Assembly: GCA_964562905.1 (NCBI GenBank)
Contig: CAZLVG010000032.1
Coordinates: forward strand, 1 to 10,664
DNA: 10,664 bases
Direction of reading: 5' to 3'
Origin: CAYSWF01 sp964562905
GTDB lineage: Bacteria > Patescibacteriota > Andersenbacteria > UBA10190
Shown here: positions 5,454 to 10,449 of the stretch, piece by piece
How the letters are laid out: each line of letters opens with the position of its first letter
Position numbering within the stretch: position 1 is the first letter of the stretch
Made by a program: the position numbers and the translations under genes
The notes under the pieces: model-generated
Seen by the model: the letters and a program-made list of their open reading frames with translations, nothing else
The model's database searches: none
What the model was told of the DNA's origin: nothing

Positions 5454-5768
5454 ATGAGCATAAATGAAAAAGCAAAGACCGCCCGCCGCTACACCCCGCG
5501 GGTGAAGTGGCAGGCCGCCTTGGCAATTTTGCGGGGCAAACAACCCGGACAGGCGGGCAAGACGTACCATGTCCATCCAACATCAGTGACAGCCTGGAAA
5601 AACCATGTCTTGGAGCACGGCCCCGAGCTGTTCTCCACCAAGACAACGACCAAGCAGCTGGAGAAAAAGATTCAGCAGCTGGAAACATTGCTGGGTAAAA
5701 AAGAGGTTGAAATTGCCTTTTTAAAAAACGTTAAGGAACATGCACAACTTCATGAGCTTCAATTGTAA
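5454..5768 (+). pseudogene. IS3-family transposase OrfA, cut off at about 5730
   Basis: OrfA is the DNA-binding subunit of IS3-family transposases. Residues 12-52 (RRYTPRVKWQAALAILRGKQPG...VHPTSVTAWKNHVLEHGPELF) are the helix-turn-helix. Residues 64-91 (TTKQLEKKIQQLETLLGKKEVEIAFL) are the leucine zipper. After N92 the sequence stops resembling OrfA (VKEHAQLHELQL): these last 12 codons are antisense to a methyltransferase gene. The break is immediately after A-AAA-AAC (5723-5729), a classical -1 frameshift heptamer in the correct phase. This is where IS3 elements shift into orfB; orfB is absent. The ATG at 5454 is 9 nt after a strong Shine-Dalgarno. This is a dead 5' fragment of an element. 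Confidence 0.8.
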
Positions 5769-6390
5769 AACCTGCTTGCGAACAAAGGTCTTGAATTTCT
5801 TTCTTGCTCAAAAAGTCGTGTGGGTGTCCGTTGGGAAAGCAATATTTGGGAGTATCAATTGCGTCAAAATATTTTGAAGAAACTGTGTTTTTCCCAACAT
5901 CGCCAATAATCAATTTGCCGTTCTTTTTCAAAATTCGGGCAAATTCTTTTAACGCTCTTAATCTGCCAGAAAAACCAGTTTCTTTTGAACGGTCATCGTA
6001 ATGATGAAAAGAAGCAATTGATACGACTTTGTCAACTGAAGAAACTTGCCCTTCAAAATCATAAGAAGTTTTTTGCTGTCTAATCTCAATAGGTAACTTA
6101 AACTTCTTATTCAAATCTTTAACTTCAGCAAGATTCTCAGGAATAATATCATAAGTAATAACTTTCCCATCTTTGCCGACTTTTTGAGCTATCGGAAAGG
6201 TGAGATAACCATTTCCGGTTCCTGCCTCAACAATAATCTCACCTTTCTTAGGATTGACCTTTGTGAGCATCAATTGAAGCTCGTTTCTTCTAACTTCTGG
6301 AAATTTATCATTCGCTTTGCGATAATTGTTCCAACGATTTGTTTCCATATACTTGGGAATTATTCTTAATTGTTTAAAAAAGATTCGCAT
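5731..6390 (-). pseudogene. Class I SAM-dependent methyltransferase, cassette 7, C-terminally truncated
   Basis: The 219-residue product has a Rossmann methyltransferase core. Motif I is IIVEAGTGNGYLT (52-64), followed by D81 at the end of strand 2 (VITYD), then VDKVVSIASFHHYDD as motif IV region, RILKKNGKLIIGDV as the motif VI strand, and a late substrate-binding region (HPHDFLSKKEIQDLCSQAGFTIEAHEVV). This 'KNGKLIIGDV...L...GF.i' order is typical of ubiE/small-molecule methyltransferases; the substrate is unknown. The protein ends abruptly at HVP where relatives usually continue for about 20 residues. The stop TAA lies exactly at the joint with the IS3 orfA fragment, and no attC follows. So this end of the array has been cut. 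The start at 6390 is the longest; M15 (6348) is an alternative. There is no Shine-Dalgarno. Confidence 0.75.
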
Positions 6391-6413
6391 TTGAGGGGCA
6401 AGGTTTCAATTTC

Positions 6414-6574
6414 ATATAACGTTTAAGAATAAAAGAAGTCCCGCGCCATATTTAATGGTATAAAACTTATTCTATTCTCAAAACTTTTTAAATTGCGATT
6501 GGCTCTATTTTACCACAACGCGGGATTTGGGAAAATGCCGAGCCGAGGCATTTTCCTTTTATTCTTTGTTAGCT
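6414..6574 (-). other. attC site of cassette 6 (161 bp)
   Basis: The L stem is AAGAATAAAAG (6425-6435) with CTTTTATTCTT (6556-6566). The R boxes are ATAAC (6416-6420) and GTTAG (6568-6572). The interior has a TCCCGCG/CGCGGGA stem flanked by GAAG and TTTGGG, then a perfect hairpin GGAAAATGCC/GGCATTTTCC (6530-6539/6547-6556). It is the longest site of the set. Confidence 0.75.
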
Positions 6575-6581
6575 GACCCGA

Positions 6582-6641
6582 GCCCGCCCATCCTTATTAT
6601 TTGAAAATAAAAGGGCGGGCGAGAGCGCAGCGTGGCTTGAG
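6582..6641. repeat. GC hairpin plus GAGAGCGCAGCGTGG module in the cassette 6 3' UTR
   Basis: GCCCGCCC (6582-6589) pairs with GGGCGGGC (6613-6620); the loop is itself largely complementary (TTATTATTT/AAATAAAA). It is followed directly by a 21-bp module (6621-6641) repeated at 8946-8966 with two transitions. Both copies sit between a cassette stop codon and its attC. Confidence 0.7.
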
Positions 6642-6659
6642 TTGTGAGGCAACCGTTCA

Positions 6660-6971
6660 TCATTCTTCTGTTCTGTCTAAAATAATTCTATCCTTGAAGC
6701 CACCACGTTCATCCGCTTTTTTCTGGCGAATTTCCTCGAGCTTGCTTATATCGATGCCCTTGAGAGCGCAAATTGCCTGAATAACTTCAAGAACATCAGC
6801 TGCTTCTTCAACTGACGGATTTGCTAAAAACTCAGCAACTTCTTCCTGAAATTTGCGCGTCAATGCTTCCACATACTCCTTTTCTTCAGCAGTATGCGTG
6901 ATTGGCTTTTCGCCAGCTTCTTTGATTATTTCCGGAATTTTATCACGGACTAACTTATTGTATTCTTTCAT
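6660..6971 (-). CDS. MazG-like nucleoside triphosphate pyrophosphohydrolase, cassette 6
   Basis: The 103-residue protein begins YNKLVRDKIPEIIKEAGEKP, the hallmark of the COG4997-type all-alpha NTP pyrophosphatases related to MazG and HisE. These hydrolyse (d)NTPs or modified nucleotides to the monophosphate and pyrophosphate, with Mg2+ bound by acidic residues. The expected acidic motifs are visible: FQEEVAEFLANPSVEEAADVLEV (about 41-63) supplies the EExxE and ExxD metal ligands. The tail ERGGFKDRIIL is also typical. Length is full. No Shine-Dalgarno precedes the ATG. The family is small and cytoplasmic, is often found in mobile DNA, and is taken to clean up non-canonical nucleotides; the substrate cannot be read from sequence. 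Confidence 0.88.
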   Translation of the reverse strand: MKEYNKLVRDKIPEIIKEAGEKPITHTAEEKEYVEALTRKFQEEVAEFLANPSVEEAADVLEVIQAICALKGIDISKLEEIRQKKADERGGFKDRIILDRTEE

Positions 6972-7018
6972 AAGAAAAAAGCGGATTAAGAATTATTTAA
7001 AGGTTGTCTCACAATTTC

Positions 7019-7143
7019 ACATAACGTCCGAGACTAGGCGATGTTTGACGGGTGTAAAATACGCCGAAAGGCGTACACCCGTCAAATATGGGTGTAGTGA
7101 GGGAGTGAAGCGACTGAACGAAACCGCCTAGTCTCTGTTGTAC
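7019..7143 (-). other. attC site of cassette 5 (about 125 bp)
   Basis: The L stem is AGACTAGGCG (7031-7040)/CGCCTAGTCT (7125-7134). The R boxes are ATAAC (7021-7025) and GTTGTAC (7137-7143). The interior has a long hairpin: TTTGACGGGTG (7044-7054)/CACCCGTCAAA (7076-7086), a 5-nt bulge, then TACGCC-GAAA-GGCGTA with a GNRA loop. It is followed by TATGGGTG and GAAACC. Confidence 0.8.
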
Positions 7144-7164
7144 GATGTAAATTTGCGACCTTTT

Positions 7165-7431
7165 TCATTTGTGAATCTTATTTAGCCACCATTTTTTGAA
7201 AAGGGGCACTGTCATTGTTGAAAGTAAAAATGCTACTGATGGCACAACAGCATTCACAAATGGATCCGGTAGTTTTGAAACGAAGAAAAATATGACGATT
7301 ACAATATAAGTGAGCACTAAAATCAGTAACTTGCGAGTCCAACTTGTTTCCCACGCCTTATCAGCTTCGACTTTTTTATTGCGAGCCTTGATAGAGTCTA
7401 TTTCTTTTTTTAGTTCATCGAGTGAAGTCAT
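7165..7431 (-). CDS. Small two-helix membrane protein with coiled-coil N-terminus, cassette 5
   Basis: The 88 residues fall into a charged amphipathic N-terminus (1-30, LDELKKEIDSIKARNKKVEADKAWETSWTRK), TM1 about 35-52 (LLILVLTYIVIVIFFFVS), a short loop with SKLPDPFVN, TM2 about 58-77 (FVNAVVPSVAFLLSTMTVPL) and a basic end (FKKWWLNKIHK). The motif 'RNKKVEADKAWETSWTR' followed by two helices matches, from memory, a widespread family of unknown function found in bacteria and archaea. The positive-inside rule puts both termini in the cytoplasm. No enzyme motif is present. Start context AAAAATATG has no Shine-Dalgarno. The function is unknown; membrane organisation or a holin-like or toxin-like role cannot be excluded. 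Confidence 0.75.
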   Translation of the reverse strand: MTSLDELKKEIDSIKARNKKVEADKAWETSWTRKLLILVLTYIVIVIFFFVSKLPDPFVNAVVPSVAFLLSTMTVPLFKKWWLNKIHK

Positions 7432-7463
7432 ATTTTTCTGAGTTTAGTAGAGCAAATTTATTT

Positions 7464-7592
7464 CGTACAACGTTCCGGCATATCTGAAGTTTTTGTGTAG
7501 CGATAGCGGAACAAAAATTTGGGTGAGGAAATTTTGCTTTCCTTGTTCTATTATAGTGCAAAATTTCTGAACCGAATATGCCGTGTTATCTG
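7464..7592 (-). other. attC site of cassette 4 (about 129 bp)
   Basis: The L stem is CGGCATAT (7476-7483)/ATATGCCG (7576-7583), with R boxes TACAAC (7466-7471) and GTTATCTG (7585-7592). The interior has GAAG-TTTTTG...CAAAAA-TTTGGGTG, then a perfect GAAATTTTGC/GCAAAATTTC hairpin, then TGAACC. In minus orientation it directly follows the Nudix cassette 3' end. Confidence 0.8.
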
Positions 7593-7622
7593 ATGTTTTG
7601 TCTGCCGTCCTTGTTAGAATCA

Positions 7623-8069
7623 CTAAGCCGCCCAACCGAACTCGCCATAATGGACATTCTTGTTAATATTCTCAAGGGCAAGTTTTACTTCTGGCAACAT
7701 ATTGTCCGGAAGACCGTCCATGTTAAACCACTTTAACTCATCACATTTCTCTGGCTCCATGTTGGTGATTTCACCTGTCCATTTTTCAGTCCGGAGATAG
7801 ATATCAAAATACTCCCTGTCAGGCGACAATCTATGCATGACATGGGCAACCTCGAGGTCTTCCGGACTTACTTTTACTCCAGCTTCTTCACCAGCCTCTC
7901 GAATAATACACTGTTTGGCAGTTTCGCCTCCATCAAGATGACCAGCTATTAAACTATAATTTCCGTCTTGATAGCCAGTGTTGAAGCGTCTAAGAAGTAA
8001 AACTTGCCCGTCCTTAATCAGCACAAGATAGGTGGCGGCGTATGGTTTAAACTTTTCTTTTTTAGACAT
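7623..8069 (-). CDS. Nudix hydrolase, cassette 4
   Basis: Nudix enzymes hydrolyse nucleoside diphosphates linked to another moiety, including oxidised (d)NTPs, nucleotide sugars and dinucleotides. The full Nudix box GX5EX7REUXEEXGU is present at residues 43-65 (GHLDGGETAKQCIIREAGEE then AGV), with catalytic/metal residues R57, E58, E61 and E62 all intact. Strands before it (YAATYLVLIKDGQVLLLRR) and after it (VAHVMHRLSPDREYFDIYLRTEKWTG; EPEKCDELKWFNMDGLP) follow the family fold. Length 148 aa is normal. The 'NYSLIAGHLDGGE' wording is close to cassette-borne and mobile Nudix proteins. The start ATG at 8069 follows CATATTCAT with no Shine-Dalgarno. Exact substrate unknown. Confidence 0.93.
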   Translation of the reverse strand: MSKKEKFKPYAATYLVLIKDGQVLLLRRFNTGYQDGNYSLIAGHLDGGETAKQCIIREAGEEAGVKVSPEDLEVAHVMHRLSPDREYFDIYLRTEKWTGEITNMEPEKCDELKWFNMDGLPDNMLPEVKLALENINKNVHYGEFGWAA

Positions 8070-8105
8070 ATGAATATGTGGTTTGAATTAGGCAGATAAA
8101 ATTTC

Positions 8106-8190
8106 AGATAACATCGCGATTAACCGAAGTTTCACGAAGTGAAATTTGGGGATTTTTCGCAGGAAAATCCCAGATAATCGCTGTTATCTG
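8106..8190 (-). other. attC site of cassette 3 (about 85 bp)
   Basis: The shortest site. The L stem is GCGATTA (8116-8122)/TAATCGC (8175-8181), with R boxes GATAAC (8107-8112) and GTTATCTG (8183-8190). The interior has GAAG followed by TTTCAC-GAA-GTGAAA, then TTTGGGG, and a GGGATTTT/AAAATCCC hairpin. Confidence 0.8.
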
Positions 8191-8224
8191 TCCAGAGCCG
8201 AAGGCGAGAGCCTGCAAGGCGTGG

Positions 8225-8247
8225 CAAAATTTCTGAAAGAAATTTTG
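8225..8247. repeat. Perfect hairpin in the cassette 3 3' UTR
   Basis: CAAAATTTCT-GAA-AGAAATTTTG is a perfect 10-bp stem with a 3-nt loop, lying between the spermidine-synthase-like stop codon and the attC. No T-tract follows on the minus strand. Confidence 0.75.
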
Positions 8248-8269
8248 AGTTTGGTGAAGGCGCTAATAG

Positions 8270-8749
8270 TTAATGAGCGGGCTTTTCTTGTTCAAGCAAG
8301 TATTCAAAATAATCTTTACCCCACCCCAAAATCAATCCGTTTGGTTTCACAAGTTTTAGTGCTTTTTCCTTAAATCGGCGATAATCATTGAGAAATCTTC
8401 TGTCTATTTCTGCCCATATATCGCCAATCACACAGTCATATTTTTTGTCTTCAGGATGCTCATAAAAATCACCTATGATAACTTCACCATGTATTTTACC
8501 GAATTCGCTCATTTTATCTATCACTTCTCTATATTTTTCAACAGTTGTAACTGATGTGACTCTTGGGTTATCCAACAAATACTTATTTACAATTCCAAAA
8601 CCGTAACCAGCAACCAAAACATTTCCAAATGCTTGATTGGCGATATCTCTTTGAAGCTCCTGTTCTTGAGGAAGATCCCACATCCATAAATAATCATCTA
8701 AAAACAAAAACTTGTGATTTTTGACTTGAACAATTTCTATTTTTGCCAT
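8270..8749 (-). CDS. Spermidine-synthase-like / class I methyltransferase-fold protein, cassette 3
   Basis: The 159-residue protein has a Rossmann fold. The nucleotide loop is NVLVAGYGFGIVNKYLL (43-59), acidic E71 closes strand 2 (VTTVEKYREVIDKM), VIIGDFYEH (about 90-98) holds the next acidic loop, and KYDCVIGDIW (103-112) is the strand-4 motif. FKEKALKLVKPNGLILGWG follows. The order 'G.G.G...Tt.VEk...v......v..gD......kyD.IigDiW' matches spermine/spermidine-synthase-like methyltransferase-fold proteins. It is much shorter than true spermidine synthase (about 280 aa) and lacks its N-terminal beta domain, so polyamine synthesis is unlikely; a small-molecule or macromolecule methyltransferase is more probable. 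The last codons (EKPAH) lie in a 13-bp inverted repeat matched upstream of the start. Confidence 0.75.
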   Translation of the reverse strand: MAKIEIVQVKNHKFLFLDDYLWMWDLPQEQELQRDIANQAFGNVLVAGYGFGIVNKYLLDNPRVTSVTTVEKYREVIDKMSEFGKIHGEVIIGDFYEHPEDKKYDCVIGDIWAEIDRRFLNDYRRFKEKALKLVKPNGLILGWGKDYFEYLLEQEKPAH

Positions 8750-8821
8750 AGTTAATTAATTTAATTGATGATTTATTAATCTTTTGAAAAGCCCGCTCCA
8801 TCAGCGCCCGAACCAAATTAC

Positions 8822-8922
8822 AGATAACATCAGGGATATACGAAGTTTTTCTGGAACGAAGTGGAAGAAAAATTTGGGTGAAGCCCGAGCCGAGGGCTGA
8901 ACCGTATATCCCTTGTTATGTG
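8822..8922 (-). other. attC site of cassette 2 (about 101 bp)
   Basis: The L stem is AGGGATATACG (8832-8842)/CGTATATCCCT (8903-8913), a perfect 11 bp. R boxes are GATAAC (8823-8828) and GTTATGTG (8915-8922). The interior has GAAG-TTTTTC...GAAAAA-TTTGGGTG, then a GCCC/GGGC hairpin, then TGAACC. Confidence 0.85.
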
Positions 8923-8945
8923 CCCCGAGTGGAGCGCAGCGGAAC

Positions 8946-8966
8946 GAGAGCGCAGCGTGGTTCGAG
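8946..8966. repeat. Second copy of the GAGAGCGCAGCGTGG module
   Basis: Nineteen of 21 bases match 6621-6641. It sits in the cassette 2 3' UTR, between attC and stop codon, preceded by a partial local repeat (GGAGCGCAGCGGAACGAGAG). A looser relative (GGCGAGAGC...GGCGTGG) is at about 8202-8224 in cassette 3. Confidence 0.7.
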
Positions 8967-8998
8967 CGTTAGCGAGAAAGTCCGCCGTAGCCCGCCGT

Positions 8999-9550
8999 TT
9001 ATTTCTTTCTCATTTTTAATATTATGAAAAATAATACAATAAGAATAACAATTGCAAGAATAATATAATAAAACACTGAAATTTGTCTGTCTGCTTGTGA
9101 GCCTAATTTATTAGTAAATTCATCAATTGAAATTTTATCTCCATTGAAATCAACTAAACCCTTATCAACAGAAAAAGTCTTTACAGAACAACCAAAATCA
9201 ACAGCGTCATACATATTATCTCTTTCTTGGAGAAGCATCACATATTCTTTATTGTCCACAACTATTCCATATCCACACATGCTATTCCAACTGTTTACAG
9301 TAATTTGATTTTGGTTGGTATTTCCTTTTAAAATTTCAATTATCTTCACATTGATAGAATCAGGAAGAGTCTCAAATGAATCTTGTTCATTAGGAGAAAA
9401 ATCAGTTCTTTGACCGATGATTATTAAATCAGATTTTTCTACAGTCTCTTCAAAAGTCAATGTTGAAGGACAAGGCTCACAAGCATAAACTATTGATACT
9501 GCAAATAAGAAAGTAAATATTATTCCTGCAATAATAAATGTTTTTTTCAT
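8999..9550 (-). CDS. Secreted Cys-containing protein with C-terminal membrane anchor, cassette 2
   Basis: The 183-residue protein has an N-terminal signal peptide (1-23, KKTFIIAGIIFTFLFAVSIVYA), an extracellular domain and a C-terminal helix (about 157-179, VFYYIILAIVILIVLFFIILK) followed by RKK, so it is displayed outside and anchored at its end. The domain starts CEPCPSTLTFEETVEKSDLIIIGQ, contains VKIIEILKGNTNQNQITVNSWNSMCG, and has cysteines at 24, 27, 92 and 121. This 'aC.C....s.ee.v.kSD.I..G.v...V...lKG......itV......C' pattern resembles NTR/TIMP-like domains seen in bacterial surface proteins; I hold that as a tentative resemblance. VYAC is a poor lipobox. A possible own promoter -10 (TATAAT, 9570-9565) lies about 15 nt before the ATG. 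Function unknown. Confidence 0.75.
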   Translation of the reverse strand: MKKTFIIAGIIFTFLFAVSIVYACEPCPSTLTFEETVEKSDLIIIGQRTDFSPNEQDSFETLPDSINVKIIEILKGNTNQNQITVNSWNSMCGYGIVVDNKEYVMLLQERDNMYDAVDFGCSVKTFSVDKGLVDFNGDKISIDEFTNKLGSQADRQISVFYYIILAIVILIVLFFIILKMRKK

Positions 9551-9615
9551 AATATGTATCTTAAATTATATTGGTATAAATAACTTTCTTTTTAAGGCGG
9601 GCGGAGGCGGATTGC

Positions 9616-9709
9616 ACATAACGTCAGGATTATGAGAAGTTGCGACCGTAGGGAGCAATTTGGGTGGAGAAGTCTGCAAGACTTCGTAACCTCATAATCC
9701 TTGTTATAT
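9616..9709 (-). other. attC site of cassette 1 (about 94 bp)
   Basis: The L stem is AGGATTATGAG (9626-9636)/CTCATAATCCT (9691-9701), a perfect 11 bp. R boxes are CATAAC (9617-9622) and GTTATATT (9703-9709). The interior has GAAG-TTGC...GCAA-TTTGGGTG, then GAAGTC-TGCAA-GACTTC, then GTAACC. Confidence 0.85.
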
Positions 9710-9720
9710 TCCCCGTAGGG

Positions 9721-9757
9721 CTGAAATTTAGTGCAACGTCCCGAAGGGAAATTTCAG
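9721..9757. repeat. Nested hairpin in the cassette 1 3' UTR
   Basis: CTGAAATTT (9721-9729) pairs perfectly with AAATTTCAG (9749-9757); CCC-GAA-GGG (about 9740-9748) forms an inner stem. It sits between the R'' box and the outer complementary arm of cassette 1, the same place as the extra modules in cassettes 2, 3 and 6. Confidence 0.65.
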
Positions 9758-9814
9758 AGTTAAAGTGAACTCGTAGTAAAATAATAAGTTTTAGATTGTC
9801 GTCGATTAATAGAA

Positions 9815-10228
9815 TTATTGTCCATTGAAACCCCAAAGAAGAGCATGCGAATGTTTTCGTGCAATCTCAAGTTCTTTTGCTTCCCAACCGTCACCAAGAA
9901 TTCTATATTCTATATTTCTTCCATTCTGCATAGCTCTATCAATTCCGTATTGCATTCCTCGAGAAATTCCTAAATCTCGATAAACAATAGTTACAATATC
10001 TGGAAGCGCTTCAATTAATTCTTTTCCAGCATTAATTCCCATGTCTCTTTCTCGAGGAATATCATCATCTAAAATTCCGGGCTGAGTGTAAAATAAATGG
10101 GAAGCAAAAGGCACCTCTCCACGCAATAAACTATCCCTAACGCATGCTCTAGCATAAAGAAGATTTCTTCTGATTATTTCTTCGCTATTTCCCGAATAAG
10201 GGGTTTCGATGTCAACGAATTTAGTCAT
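9815..10228 (-). CDS. DUF7768-like (nucleoside 2-deoxyribosyltransferase-like) protein, cassette 1
   Basis: The 137-residue protein opens VDIETPYSGNSEEIIRRNLL, followed by PFASHLFYTQPGILDDDIPR and ER.MGI (ERDMGINAGK, 60-69). This matches the DUF7768 family (formerly grouped with DUF4406), distant relatives of nucleoside 2-deoxyribosyltransferases, in which the 'spYsg' segment and the acidic 'DD..pRER..GI' region line the pocket. The domain then continues with DIVTIVYRDLGISRGMQYGIDRAM. The role is unproven; phage and mobile-element copies suggest a nucleotide or base-modification link. The final 28 residues (GDGWEAKELEIARKHSHALLWGFNGQ region) are less familiar. As the cassette next to attI it should be the most recently inserted and the best expressed. 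TATAAT directly abuts the ATG. Confidence 0.72.
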   Translation of the reverse strand: MTKFVDIETPYSGNSEEIIRRNLLYARACVRDSLLRGEVPFASHLFYTQPGILDDDIPRERDMGINAGKELIEALPDIVTIVYRDLGISRGMQYGIDRAMQNGRNIEYRILGDGWEAKELEIARKHSHALLWGFNGQ

Positions 10229-10370
10229 ATTATAATTGGAAATGTTAATCTTTTTAAAAACATGTGTGTTTGAGGCGACAATCTACTAATTAAAAAATAA
10301 CTTGTAGAGTTCATTTTAATTGAATATAACTCGTTTCTATACGAATTGAATGCTTAATATCGACCTTTTG

Positions 10371-10399
10371 TTGCATATTATACGAACTTAATGTATAAT
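10371..10399 (+). promoter_or_regulatory. Integrase promoter (Pint)
   Basis: -35 TTGCAT (10371-10376), 17-bp spacer, consensus -10 TATAAT (10394-10399); predicted start near 10406, 44 nt before the integrase ATG. It overlaps the second direct repeat. Confidence 0.65.
10377..10382 (-). promoter_or_regulatory. Candidate -10 box of the cassette promoter (Pc)
   Basis: The minus strand reads TATAAT at 10382-10377, pointing into the cassettes. No good -35 is found 16-18 bp upstream, so the promoter is weak or needs an activator. It lies within the spacer of Pint, so the two would compete. Confidence 0.35.
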
Positions 10400-10449
10400 T
10401 AAATCACTAAATAATCTTAACTAACTTCATTTTACCCATTTTGATAATT

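Larger units (their letters stand above)
10321..10440 (-). other. Putative attI and intI/cassette divergent control region
   Basis: On the minus strand GTTATATTCA (10330-10321) matches, at 9 of 10 bases, the complement of the attC1 R'' region (GTTATATTCC), placing the attI/cassette 1 joint at 10330. On the integrase side, a 15-bp direct repeat (TATACGAATTGAATG 10338-10352; TATACGAACTTAATG 10379-10393; 13/15 identical) resembles the accessory integrase-binding repeats of attI sites. AATTGAAT also repeats at 10318-10325 and 10344-10351. The region is strongly AT-rich and has no ORF. Confidence 0.55.

Noticed and set aside
6853..7131. Plus-strand frame across the MazG start and attC5
   Set aside because: Its second half is translated attC palindrome and its first half is antisense to the MazG-like gene.
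6414..9709. The regularly spaced palindromes as a CRISPR array or REP elements
   Set aside because: Spacing is 450-800 bp with a gene in each interval, the stems differ in sequence between sites, and the R boxes match cassette ends; this is integron logic, not CRISPR.
9630..9836. Minus-strand frame of 68 codons across attC1
   Set aside because: It runs through the attC palindrome and the 3' UTR hairpin of cassette 1 and overlaps the end of the DUF7768-like gene; no start context and no recognisable content.
10294..10301. GTTATTTT on the minus strand as the attI/cassette 1 joint
   Set aside because: The site at 10330-10321 matches the cassette's own R'' complement at 9 of 10 bases and is followed by the expected outer-arm complementarity, so it fits better.
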